Of a stretch of DNA of 64,000 nt, positions 33,853-42,083 are shown in pieces. Position numbers and translations under genes: made by a program. The DNA is taken from the NCBI GenBank assembly GCA_017516445.1, contig JAFXCZ010000001.1:1-64000 (forward strand), given 5' to 3'. Origin of the DNA: Clostridia bacterium. GTDB taxonomy: Bacteria > Bacillota > Clostridia > Oscillospirales > Acutalibacteraceae. How positions within the stretch are numbered: the first letter of the stretch is position 1; each line of letters opens with the position of its first letter. The notes beneath the pieces were generated by a model. The model saw only the letters and a program-made list of their open reading frames with translations. It did not search any database and had not been told where the DNA came from.

Positions 33853-34782
33853 ATGAAAAAGGAATTGGTTTTTAAGATACTTAAGATTTTTGTTTGCGCC
33901 CTTTTGAGTGTTGTTTTTATTTTTGGAGTTGTAGCGGTGCCTTTTTATTATTCTATAACCGCTCTTACAAAGCCCGAAACTGTTGCTATGGTTATTCAAG
34001 AGGTTGACTATAAAAAGGTAATACAAAAAAATCCCACCATAAAAAAGACGCTTGCGAAATACGGCGTTACGCCGGTTGAGGCAGATACCGTTATGAAGAG
34101 CAAGCAAACGGGCGAGCTTGTTGAGGTTTATGCAGATGAGGTTACACAGATTTTTCTGGATATTCCCGATAATAAGATGCTTGATGTTCCTTATATAAAA
34201 GAGATTGTTCACCAAAATACTGAAAAATTTATTGATATAGCCGAACAAAATACCTCTTGGAAGTTTAAAAAGAGTAAGGCAAAGGCAACGGTGGATGCTT
34301 TTTTTGAAAAGAACGAGGTCGCAATTGAAGAATCGGTAGAGGTTTTAGAAGAGGTAAGGGATGTTGTTAAGACAATTCATACCTCGCGCGTGGTAGAGAA
34401 AAAGCTATCACTCTGGATAGCGATAGCTTTCATAGCGGCGGCGTTTGTGATTATTGCGGTTATAATTGTGCTTATGCGCAGTAACGGTTTTTTCTGGGTG
34501 GCGGCTGATTTTGCGGCAATAGGCATAATCCTCTGCCTTGTTATAGCGTTCAGTAAAAGCGACCCTATAAGTCGATTGGCTTTGAAAATGTCCGACTTCG
34601 GCACACGGATTGTAGAGTCTGCTATTTCAATAAGCACTGAAAAAATGATAATTGCTGTTTTCGGCACCGTAATTATGACAGTATTGTTTATGGGCTTTTT
34701 TGCGGCGCTTAAATTTTTAAAGCAAAAATATCAAACAGGTGCATATATACCCTTACCTGTTGAAAATAAAGAAGAAACTTAA
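33853..34782 (+). CDS. uncharacterised four-helix membrane protein
   Basis: A 309-residue protein of unknown family. It has one N-terminal membrane helix (about 10-30), an extracytoplasmic region of about 150 mostly helical, charged residues, and three membrane helices (about 185-205, 215-235 and 265-285), ending in a short cytoplasmic tail. ATG start after GCGGTGG. It follows galU by 30 bases and ends at a terminator, so it is likely the last gene of the Nudix operon. No catalytic motif is visible. Confidence 0.75.
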   Translation: MKKELVFKILKIFVCALLSVVFIFGVVAVPFYYSITALTKPETVAMVIQEVDYKKVIQKNPTIKKTLAKYGVTPVEADTVMKSKQTGELVEVYADEVTQIFLDIPDNKMLDVPYIKEIVHQNTEKFIDIAEQNTSWKFKKSKAKATVDAFFEKNEVAIEESVEVLEEVRDVVKTIHTSRVVEKKLSLWIAIAFIAAAFVIIAVIIVLMRSNGFFWVAADFAAIGIILCLVIAFSKSDPISRLALKMSDFGTRIVESAISISTEKMIIAVFGTVIMTVLFMGFFAALKFLKQKYQTGAYIPLPVENKEET

Positions 34783-34811
34783 AAAAGGTTGCTGAAAGCA
34801 ACCTTTTTTAT
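34781..34811. terminator. bidirectional Rho-independent terminator
   Basis: The stem AAAAAAGGTTGCT-gaa-AGCAACCTTTTTT lies between the convergent membrane-protein and U32 genes; its tail overlaps the last codons of the U32 gene. Confidence 0.92.
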
Positions 34812-36865
34812 ATTGTACCTTTAAAAAACAAACCACGGGTATATTTAAAGTCGGCTTCCTTGCCGTTTTTATAAGCGTCTATAATTTGTGCAATCTGATT
34901 TTGTGTTTCGTCTGTGAAGTAAAGAATCTGAAAATCTATACCCTTTAAATGCTGTTGCTTGTCGGCAAGCCAAAGCGGTACCGAGTTTAAAAGCTCGCTG
35001 TAGCCTACACGGCATCTTACAGGGAATTTTGTGCCTAATCGGTCGGTAAGCTTTTGCGATTTATCGCAAGTAGCACAGTCTTTTCCGTTTTTTATAGGGC
35101 AGTTTTTAAAAAGCATAAGCGGTATATTGCCGTAGCTTACAACACCCTTTTTAATGGGTGAGTTAAGCTCTCTTATGCTGTCAAGCGTCAGTTCGTTGGA
35201 TACTACAATGGCTTTAGCGCCCAAGTCACAAACCGTTTGGGCACTTTCGCTGTTGTGAATGTTAAGTCCTGTGTCTGCAATTATGCCAAATCCAAGATTT
35301 TTTGCAATTTCTACCGCCGAAAGATTACCGCAAAGACATAATTTAAAGCCCTTTTCTTTATATTTTATAAGTCGGTCGGTAATAAATTTTTCACTTATTA
35401 TTCCGCGCGGAATATCAATAATATTTTCTACGCTGTCTAAAGGCTCAAAATCTTTTTCAAGGGGTACTATAACCGCCTTTATACCGCTTAAATCTTGCGG
35501 GAGCTGATTCGGGTTTTCTATCCTTATTATAAGCTCGGGCGTTTTGTTTTGGGTGTCATAGGCGGACTTTGGAGTATAGCTTACGGTCTTTTGTGCGCGG
35601 TTTATGGTGCTTCTCGCTTTGTCAAGCAGCTCGCACGCCTCTCGTCTTAGAGCATTAAGCTCGCTCGAAGGCACAAAAAGTCCGTCATCAAGCGCAACAC
35701 CGCCTCCCTCGTCAAAATAGGGTGTATCGCCGAATTTGGTAAGGCTCTTAAGCGCATCATCGTAGGTAAGGGCACGGTTTTTTGCCTTTTGCGGTATATT
35801 GCCGTAGGCGGTTACCGTGTTTTTACCGTCCGAAAGGGTGAGTGTAATCGGCTCATTTTCCTTTATGACAGCTTTTACACCCACCGCTACCGACTTGTAT
35901 TCTTTTCTATATAGTTCGTGCAGAACGGGGAAAGCCTTATTGGCAGAAACCACATCCTCTTTGGTGCGTATACCGAACATATCCCGCCCTAATTTGTTTT
36001 CAAGGTATCCTTGAGTAAAGCCTGAACGTGAAAAAATATTCTTAAGTGTTTCGCTAAGCTCTATGTCTACCGTTTCCTTTATAAGCGAATCCTTGCACGC
36101 CTTTGTTGCGGCGGCAACGTATTCGGGACGCTTCATTCTGCCCTCGATTTTAAAGGAACGCACACCAATTTTGTAAAGCGTGGGGATATATTCTATTAGG
36201 GATAAGTCCTTAAGGCTCAGGTCATAGCCTGTGCCGCCTTCGGCAGAAAAGGGAAGTCTGCAAGGACCGGCGCAAAGTCCGCGATTACCGCTGCGTGAGC
36301 CTAAAAAGGCTGATAATAAGCACTGCCCTGACATACTCATACAAAGTGCACCGTGAACAAATGCCTCTACGGTTATATTGTATTTTTGGGCTTCCTTGCA
36401 AAAGGCGGTTAATTCTTCAAGTGACATTTCGCGCGCTACTACCACCTGTGTAAAGCCTAATTCTTTTAATAAAGGCAAGCAGGCAGGGGTGTGAACGCTC
36501 ATTTGTGTAGAGGCATGAAGCGGTAACTCGGGCAGTTCTTTATGTAAAACCTTAGCTAGCCCCAAATCCTGTATAATAATACCGTCAATGCCCGAATTGT
36601 AGGCTCTAAAGGCTAAATTAAGTGCTTGAGAAAATTCACTGTCTTTTATAAGAATATTAAGGGTTAAGTATACTTTTACGTTGCGTATGTGGCAATATTT
36701 TACAACTGTCTCTAGTTCGCCTATTTCAAAGTTATCAGCATTTCTTCTGGCAGAAAAGTCCTTCGCGCCTAAGTATACGGCATCAGCACCGCTTCTTACA
36801 GCGGCGTACAGCATTTCCCAGCTTCCCACTGGGGATAGAATCTCACCCTTAAAATTCTCGAGCAT
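34808..36865 (-). CDS. U32 family peptidase (with DUF3656-type C-terminal region)
   Basis: A 685-residue U32 (collagenase-like) protein. The N-terminal barrel starts EILSPVGSWEMLYAAVRSGA and contains NADNFEI, the HVRGALC-like VEAFVHGALCMSMSGQCLLS and the four-cysteine region with NRGLCAGPCRLPF. Family relatives include the tRNA- and ubiquinone-hydroxylation proteins TrhP and UbiU/V, and most Cys ligands of an Fe-S cluster appear present. The C-terminal half adds a second barrel-like module ending with another Cys cluster (CPIKNGKDCATC). Probably RNA modification or a proteolytic role; not resolvable here. Start after GAGGTG. Confidence 0.88.
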   Translation of the reverse strand: MLENFKGEILSPVGSWEMLYAAVRSGADAVYLGAKDFSARRNADNFEIGELETVVKYCHIRNVKVYLTLNILIKDSEFSQALNLAFRAYNSGIDGIIIQDLGLAKVLHKELPELPLHASTQMSVHTPACLPLLKELGFTQVVVAREMSLEELTAFCKEAQKYNITVEAFVHGALCMSMSGQCLLSAFLGSRSGNRGLCAGPCRLPFSAEGGTGYDLSLKDLSLIEYIPTLYKIGVRSFKIEGRMKRPEYVAAATKACKDSLIKETVDIELSETLKNIFSRSGFTQGYLENKLGRDMFGIRTKEDVVSANKAFPVLHELYRKEYKSVAVGVKAVIKENEPITLTLSDGKNTVTAYGNIPQKAKNRALTYDDALKSLTKFGDTPYFDEGGGVALDDGLFVPSSELNALRREACELLDKARSTINRAQKTVSYTPKSAYDTQNKTPELIIRIENPNQLPQDLSGIKAVIVPLEKDFEPLDSVENIIDIPRGIISEKFITDRLIKYKEKGFKLCLCGNLSAVEIAKNLGFGIIADTGLNIHNSESAQTVCDLGAKAIVVSNELTLDSIRELNSPIKKGVVSYGNIPLMLFKNCPIKNGKDCATCDKSQKLTDRLGTKFPVRCRVGYSELLNSVPLWLADKQQHLKGIDFQILYFTDETQNQIAQIIDAYKNGKEADFKYTRGLFFKGTI

Positions 36866-36924
36866 TGTTTTTCACCTCTAATAATATGATACATTAAATT
36901 AGAGAAAAAGAAAAGTCTTTTTTC

Positions 36925-36953
36925 TTTACAACCGAAATTATAACTGATATAAT
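36925..36953 (+). promoter_or_regulatory. promoter of apgM
   Basis: TTTACA and TATAAT are separated by 17 bp, 31 bp upstream of the apgM ATG. Confidence 0.7.
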
Positions 36954-36984
36954 AGGTATAGCAAATTTTAAAAGGACTGATATT

Positions 36985-38202
36985 ATGAAATATTTGGTTT
37001 TGTTATGTGACGGTATGGCTGATACGCCAAATGCGGCTTTGGGCGGCAAAACCCCTATGGAATTGGCAAACAAGCCTATTATGGATAAGCTGGCAAAAGC
37101 TTCGGTTGTAGGTATGTGCCGTACTGTAGGTGCAGGCTTAAAGCCAGGAAGTGATGTTGCAAATCTTTCGGTTATGGGGTATGACCCTTATGTATGTTAC
37201 ACAGGCCGTTCACCTTTGGAGGCGGCATCTATCGGCGTGCAGTTAAAGGAAACCGACGTAGCACTTCGCTGTAATATTGTAACCCTTTCCGATGAAGAAG
37301 ACTATGGCCAAAAAACAATGGTTGATTACTGCGCAGGTGATATTTCTACTAAAGAAGCGCACGAGATTATAAAGACGGTTGATAAGGAATTAGGAAACGA
37401 AATTTATAAGTTTTACGGCGGTGTAAGCTACAGGCACTGTCTTGTGTGGGATAACGGCACTACCGAGCTTGGAAATATGACTCCTCCCCACGATATAAGC
37501 GGTAGGGTTATAGGGGAATATTTAAGTGACAGCCAAAATGCACAGCCGTTAATTGAGCTTATGAAAAAAAGCTATAATATTCTTAAAGATCACCCTGTAA
37601 ATATTGAAAGACGTAAAAAAGGTCTTAATGAGGCAAATTCAATTTGGCTCTGGGGTGAGGGCAAGAAGCCTATGCTTGAGGATTTTTATAACAAAAACGG
37701 CGTTAAGGGAGCGGTTGTAAGCGCAGTTGACCTTTTAAAAGGTATCGGTATTTGCGCTAATATGGAAACTCCCGAGGTTGAGGGGGCTACAGGCTATCTC
37801 GATACTAATTTTGAGGGTAAGGCACAGGCGGCTGTGGAAGCTTTTAAGAACGGTAACGATTTAGTGTATGTACATATTGAAGCACCCGATGAATGCGGAC
37901 ACCGCGGCGAAGCCGAAAATAAGGTTAAGGCTATTGAGCTTATTGAAGAGCGCGCATTAAAACCTATTATGGAATATTTGGAAAGCTGCGGCGAAGCTTT
38001 CAGAATTTTAATTATGCCCGACCATCCTACTCCGCTTGATATCAAAACCCATTCGAGCGAGCCGGTGCCCTTCCTTATTTATGACAGTACAGCGGTAGAA
38101 AGCGGTGTAGATGTATTTACCGAAAAGACCGCGCAGTCTACAGGAATTTTCATTGAACACGGCCCTTCTGTGATGGATAAATTGCTTGGAAAATTAAGCT
38201 AA
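36985..38202 (+). CDS. apgM: cofactor-independent phosphoglycerate mutase (ApgM type)
   Basis: Interconverts 3- and 2-phosphoglycerate. The 405-residue protein belongs to the archaeal-type branch of the alkaline phosphatase superfamily: LLCDGMADTP (metal site near residue 9), GSDVANLSVMGYDP with the nucleophile Ser, YTGRSPLEAASIGV, YVHIEAPDECGHRGE and MPDHPTP supply the metal ligands. Length is typical. Some members of this family instead act as a phosphonopyruvate-decarboxylase-like or homoserine kinase replacement, but this sequence fits the mutase. Confidence 0.9.
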   Translation: MKYLVLLCDGMADTPNAALGGKTPMELANKPIMDKLAKASVVGMCRTVGAGLKPGSDVANLSVMGYDPYVCYTGRSPLEAASIGVQLKETDVALRCNIVTLSDEEDYGQKTMVDYCAGDISTKEAHEIIKTVDKELGNEIYKFYGGVSYRHCLVWDNGTTELGNMTPPHDISGRVIGEYLSDSQNAQPLIELMKKSYNILKDHPVNIERRKKGLNEANSIWLWGEGKKPMLEDFYNKNGVKGAVVSAVDLLKGIGICANMETPEVEGATGYLDTNFEGKAQAAVEAFKNGNDLVYVHIEAPDECGHRGEAENKVKAIELIEERALKPIMEYLESCGEAFRILIMPDHPTPLDIKTHSSEPVPFLIYDSTAVESGVDVFTEKTAQSTGIFIEHGPSVMDKLLGKLS

Positions 38203-38209
38203 AAAAATG

Positions 38210-38386
38210 ACTACAATTTTCAAGTTTTTGTAGTTATGTAAACCAAACCAACCTTAAAAGTTTTTCAACTTATCCACCAACATTTTAACAGTTTTAGGGC
38301 TTGTACCACTTAAAATTAGGGTTTTTTCTCCGATTTTGGTGGAAAACTATGTGGATAAGTTGGATAATTTGAGGTTTGTATATAAT
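38210..38386. promoter_or_regulatory. DnaA-box inverted repeat and promoter region before the hemolysin III gene
   Basis: This 255-bp gap holds a small hairpin ACTACAA...TTGTAGT (38210-38233) after apgM. It also holds a perfect 12-bp inverted repeat CAACTTATCCAC (38266-38277) / GTGGATAAGTTG (38351-38362), whose right arm contains the exact DnaA box TGTGGATAA and whose left arm is one mismatch from it. An inner pair CCACCAA/TTGGTGG strengthens the symmetry. The right DnaA box lies just upstream of a TATAAT (38381-38386), about where the -35 region would be. DnaA-responsive control or DnaA titration is an inference. Confidence 0.5.
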
Positions 38387-38457
38387 CACAACAAAAAAAT
38401 TATGTAAAGCATTTCGATGTTTTTCGACAAAAAATTTTCTGCCCAAACGGAGAGGTT

Positions 38458-39138
38458 ATGAAGCGCACAAAACTAAAAGACAGATTATTGCCCAACTATA
38501 CTAAGGGCGAAGAAATTTTTAATATGGTGTCACACATTGCGGGCGGTGCAATTGGTATTGCGGTGGCAACACTTTGTATTATAAAAGCATTCCTAAATCA
38601 TGATGCATATCAGATTGTAAGCGCTTTTATATACGGTTTTTCAATGATAATTCTTTATACAATGTCAAGCCTTTATCACGGACTGATTCACGTTACGGCT
38701 AAAAAGGTTTTTCAGATTATTGACCATTGCGCAATATTTTTGCTCATAGCAGGAACCTATACTCCTATAGCGCTTTGCTCTATAAGGGAGTATAATACCG
38801 CGCTGGGTTGGTGCCTTTTCGGTTTTGTGTGGGGTATGGCGGCATTGGGCGTTACGCTTAACGCTATCGACCTTAAAAAGTACAGCCTTTTTTCTAATAT
38901 ATGTTATATAGCTTTAGGCTGGTGTGTTATTTTTATTGTAAATCATACTATTAAGGCAATATCAATGACTGGTTTCTGGTGGCTGCTCGCGGGCGGTATT
39001 GCTTACACAATAGGCGCCGTGCTTTACGGTATTGCGGGTAAATGCGGATACAAATATGTTCATTCAATTTTCCATTTATTTGTAATTGCAGGCAGCGTTT
39101 TACAATTTTTTGCCATTATTTTTTACGTATTGATATAA
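38458..39138 (+). CDS. hemolysin III family (PAQR-type) membrane protein
   Basis: A 226-residue seven-helix membrane protein. The motifs SLYHGL, DHCAIFLLIAGTYTPIAL and the C-terminal HSIFHLFVIAGS contain the Ser/His/Asp/His zinc site of the progestin/adiponectin receptor (PAQR) superfamily to which Hly-III and YqfA belong. Members may be metal-dependent membrane hydrolases; the hemolysin name is historical. The start ATG at 38458 follows CGGAGAGG. The product begins with a basic cytoplasmic segment. Confidence 0.92.
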   Translation: MKRTKLKDRLLPNYTKGEEIFNMVSHIAGGAIGIAVATLCIIKAFLNHDAYQIVSAFIYGFSMIILYTMSSLYHGLIHVTAKKVFQIIDHCAIFLLIAGTYTPIALCSIREYNTALGWCLFGFVWGMAALGVTLNAIDLKKYSLFSNICYIALGWCVIFIVNHTIKAISMTGFWWLLAGGIAYTIGAVLYGIAGKCGYKYVHSIFHLFVIAGSVLQFFAIIFYVLI

Positions 39139-39196
39139 TAATTTGTATTAATCGAGGTCACATTTGTATAAAAACTGAATAAATTAAAAAAATATT

Positions 39197-39234
39197 AAAA
39201 AAAGGTTGCAATTTTGTAACCTTTTTGTTATAAT
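39197..39234 (+). terminator. terminator overlapping a promoter
   Basis: The hairpin AAAAAGGTT-gcaattttgt-AACCTTTTT (39198-39226) ends the hemolysin III transcript. The consensus-like promoter TTGCAA-17-TATAAT (39206-39234) of the next gene starts inside the same hairpin, so the -35 box lies in the loop. Confidence 0.75.
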
Positions 39235-39276
39235 AACACTTGTAAATGTTACAAATTGTAATTTTTTAGTAAGGAT

Positions 39277-40515
39277 GTGACCGTTATTTTTAAGGATTTG
39301 ATTGAAGAAACACTTTCAAAAGCTTCCAAATTCATAAATAATAATAAGGTTTTAGTTAGATTTGCAGGCTTCGCATTGGTGTCTGTGATTGCGTTGGTTA
39401 TTAGCATAGTTTCCTGCGGTATTACCGTTGGCTTTAATGTTGAGTATGCGGGCAAGGATATCGCGGTTGTAAAAAAGGTATCGGTTTTTGAGGATGCCAA
39501 GGCTTCGGTTATTAAATGTGTAGGTACAGATGAATGTGATGCTCAGATAGCTAAACCGAGCTTCAGCTTGACTGTAACCACTAAGGATAGCCTTTTGTGC
39601 GAAAGCGATATGGCAGATGCTATAATCGAAAATACCGACGGCATTAGCTTTTCCTCCGCACTTACAGTAAACGGTAAGGTTTTAGCTTATGCTGACCGTG
39701 AGGAATTGGATAATCTCGTAAACACTGCACTTTGCAAGTATTATGTTAAGGATGCTAAAAACAATTCAACCTTCGTTGATGATGTTGAAGTTGTTGAGGG
39801 TTATTGCTTGAGTGAGGATATTAAGTCCTCTGAACAGGTTAAGGCATTAGTAAGCGAATTAAAGGTTAAGACTGTTTCTACTGTTACAAGTGAAACTGAG
39901 GTTAAGTATTCTACAAAAACCATTTATACAAGCAAGCAGGAACGCGGCTACCAAAAGGTTAAAACTAAGGGCGAAAAGGGACTTAAAACCGAAACTGCTG
40001 TAGTAGAAACCGTAAATGGTAAGGAAACCGCTAAAACTGTTCTTTCAAGAAAGGTTATTAAAGAGCCTGTTCAAAAGGTTGTTGTAAAGGGTACTGCTAT
40101 TCCTATGGCTTCGGCTACTGCCAGAGCAAAGGCAAAATCTGCAGGCTTTATCTGCCCTATGAATAAGAGCAGTATCAAAATGGTTTCAGCATATTGGGGC
40201 GACGGCAGAGGTCATAAGGCTATTGACTTTGCAGGCGACGTAGGATCACCTATATTTGCGGCTAAAGCAGGTAAGGTAACCTTCTCCGGCTGGGACGGCA
40301 ATTACGGCTATGCGGTTGTTATTGACCACGGCAACGGCTATCAGACAAGATACGCCCACGCGAGTGCACTTTGTGTTAAAAAGGGTGCTACGGTTTCCCA
40401 AGGTCAGCAGGTAGCAAAGCTTGGTAATACAGGCCGCTCTACAGGACCCCATCTTCATTTTGAAATTTTGAAAAACGGCAGTCAGGTAAACCCTGCTCCT
40501 TATATCGGATATTAA
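39277..40515 (+). CDS. G5-domain M23 family peptidase
   Basis: A 412-residue cell-wall endopeptidase. One N-terminal membrane segment (about 25-48) anchors it; residues about 50-190 are of unknown fold. A G5 domain follows (about 205-275, VKYSTKTIYTSKQERGYQKV), then a LytM/M23 domain with the zinc ligands in GHKAIDFAGDVGSPIFAA and GPHLHFEIL. The predicted start is the GTG at 39277, but its ribosome binding site (AAGGA) is very close; a nearby TTG is also possible. Such proteins remodel peptidoglycan in growth or sporulation. Confidence 0.88.
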   Translation: MTVIFKDLIEETLSKASKFINNNKVLVRFAGFALVSVIALVISIVSCGITVGFNVEYAGKDIAVVKKVSVFEDAKASVIKCVGTDECDAQIAKPSFSLTVTTKDSLLCESDMADAIIENTDGISFSSALTVNGKVLAYADREELDNLVNTALCKYYVKDAKNNSTFVDDVEVVEGYCLSEDIKSSEQVKALVSELKVKTVSTVTSETEVKYSTKTIYTSKQERGYQKVKTKGEKGLKTETAVVETVNGKETAKTVLSRKVIKEPVQKVVVKGTAIPMASATARAKAKSAGFICPMNKSSIKMVSAYWGDGRGHKAIDFAGDVGSPIFAAKAGKVTFSGWDGNYGYAVVIDHGNGYQTRYAHASALCVKKGATVSQGQQVAKLGNTGRSTGPHLHFEILKNGSQVNPAPYIGY

Positions 40516-40520
40516 AAATT

Positions 40521-40552
40521 AATCACCCGTTCAAGCGAACGGGTGATTTTTT
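40521..40552. terminator. bidirectional Rho-independent terminator
   Basis: The stem AATCACCCGTTC-aagc-GAACGGGTGATT is followed by T5, between the convergent M23 and SGNH genes. Confidence 0.92.
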
Positions 40553-41735
40553 ATTGTGCAAGTAATGCGCCTAAGTAAAGCGGCGTTTTGGTGAGGGATT
40601 TTAGTTTAACGGTATGTGCTCCTTGGGTTAGCCCTGCCTTAATCATAAATGCTTGGGTGTGTTTGTACTTTTCAAATCCCAAGCCTTCGTTATCAAGGTT
40701 GAAAGCTTCCCACTCGCCGTTGTCTATACTAAACTGTAGTTCGATATTGGTTTTGCTTTGTAATTCTACAAGTATACCCAAAACACCGCCCTTAAATACA
40801 GCGCTTGCAATTTCGCCCTGCTTTAAAATAAGGCAGGTGTCGGTTAAAGCGTGGTTGTAAGGTACTTCAGGATTTGTTCCGTAAAGCGTGACTGTTAAGG
40901 GCAATTCCTTAAGTTCAGTATTTTCGGGAGCGGTAATATTATTTGCTGTTATCATTTTGGGTGTGAAAATTTCACTTGAAAGGGGTAGCGGATGGCTTTG
41001 CAAACGGTTTATAAGTGTTGCTTCGCAAGCCAAGGCTTCAAGCTGCGGTGCCAGGGTTTTAATTATTTCATCAAAATAAACCTTATATCCCAATGCGCTC
41101 GGATGCAGATTGTCAACAGTGTATTTAAGTGTTTTTGTTGCTGCCGATTCGGCAAAAGCGCTCTGGCAGTCGGTAGACTTTAAATTCTGCAAAACTGCTC
41201 CTAAATCTATAAAGGTAAGTCCGTAATGCTCGGCTACCTCTCTATGTACTTGCTTGGTTTCGGAAATCGCAATATCCTTAACATTAGAGGCAAGTATCAC
41301 AATATCAGCATAAGGATTAAGCTTGCGGATGTTTACCACTAACGATTCTACCTCTGCTTTGGTGATTTGCGCGGTGTGGTCGCCGTAAATCCAATCGTTT
41401 GAAGTGAATTCGATAAATACTAAATCGGGCATAGCGTGGCAGTCGTTATTCATAAGTGTCTTTTCAAGACGATATAACCCCAACTGTGAGTGGGTGCCTG
41501 CAACACCCGCGTTTACAACCTCAATTTTCGCTTGGGGAAACTGCTCTCTAAACCAAAAGGCTACGCGGTTGGCGTAGGAGTCTTTAATTGTACCCTTTTT
41601 GTCGGGCACAACTTCGCCGTTTTCAATTATACGCTCTGCCGAGCTTCCGTAGGTTATAGAGCCCCCAAGATAGCCTATGGTAAGGCGTTTTTCTTTTGTC
41701 AGTAGATTATAGGTGTTTGATAATGTCGATTTCAT
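40551..41735 (-). CDS. SGNH/GDSL-family hydrolase
   Basis: A 394-residue protein whose first 240 residues are an SGNH esterase: block I GYLGGSITYGSS with the nucleophile Ser, a Gly in VVNAGVAGTHSQLGLYRLE, Asn in IEFTSNDWIYGD, and the catalytic Asp/His in DNLHPSALGYK. The C-terminal about 150 residues are beta-rich and may be a carbohydrate-binding module. No signal peptide is seen. The start at 41735 (MKSTLSNTYN) follows AAAGGTGA. It probably deacetylates a sugar or oligosaccharide. Confidence 0.85.
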   Translation of the reverse strand: MKSTLSNTYNLLTKEKRLTIGYLGGSITYGSSAERIIENGEVVPDKKGTIKDSYANRVAFWFREQFPQAKIEVVNAGVAGTHSQLGLYRLEKTLMNNDCHAMPDLVFIEFTSNDWIYGDHTAQITKAEVESLVVNIRKLNPYADIVILASNVKDIAISETKQVHREVAEHYGLTFIDLGAVLQNLKSTDCQSAFAESAATKTLKYTVDNLHPSALGYKVYFDEIIKTLAPQLEALACEATLINRLQSHPLPLSSEIFTPKMITANNITAPENTELKELPLTVTLYGTNPEVPYNHALTDTCLILKQGEIASAVFKGGVLGILVELQSKTNIELQFSIDNGEWEAFNLDNEGLGFEKYKHTQAFMIKAGLTQGAHTVKLKSLTKTPLYLGALLAQ

Positions 41736-41855
41736 ATTTATCACCTTTGTAAAGCTTAATACAATAATTATAATGTTTGTCGGGCATAATTTCAATAAAA
41801 ATTGTATATAATACAAGCATTCTTTCATATTTTTTAATACGAAAGGGTGCTTTTT

Positions 41856-42083
41856 ATGAAATGTATTGTTATAACAAAGAAACAGCTAATGCTTTTGCTC
41901 AGCTTTGTTGTGGGGGTTATGGTTGTAATAGCGGGCTCTGTCAACATTTTTGCAGATAATAACCGCCTGCTGCCCATTTACTGTGTCGAAACCGATAAAA
42001 AACAGGTGGCAATCAGCTTTGATGCGGCTTGGGGTAACACTAAAAAGGTACAAAATATCATTACTCCAGCTTTTCAAACTTAA
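41856..42083 (+). pseudogene. pdaB: pdaB, 5' part only: sporulation polysaccharide deacetylase interrupted by a mobile element
   Basis: Begins with a good GAAAGGGTG site and ATG. The product has a single membrane segment (about 10-33) and then IYCVETDKKQVAISFDAAWG, the diagnostic start of the NodB-type domain in PdaB-family sporulation deacetylases, including the first metal-site Asp. Recognisable homology runs to about residue 68 (KKVQNII). The frame then enters the end of the recombinase gene and stops six codons later at 42081-42083. A complete PdaB is about 240-260 residues. The missing 3' part is not found in the remaining 21.9 kb of the window. Confidence 0.85.
42050..42066. other. inferred left attachment junction of the element
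   Basis: pdaB homology ends and the recombinase stop codon (42061-42063 on the minus strand) begins within these bases, so the recombination core should lie here. The exact core dinucleotide cannot be read without the right junction. Confidence 0.6.

Noticed and set aside
38266..38362. Replication origin
   Set aside because: Two DnaA boxes are present, but there is no dnaA, dnaN or gyrase neighbourhood and no cluster of further boxes; read as a regulatory or titration site instead.
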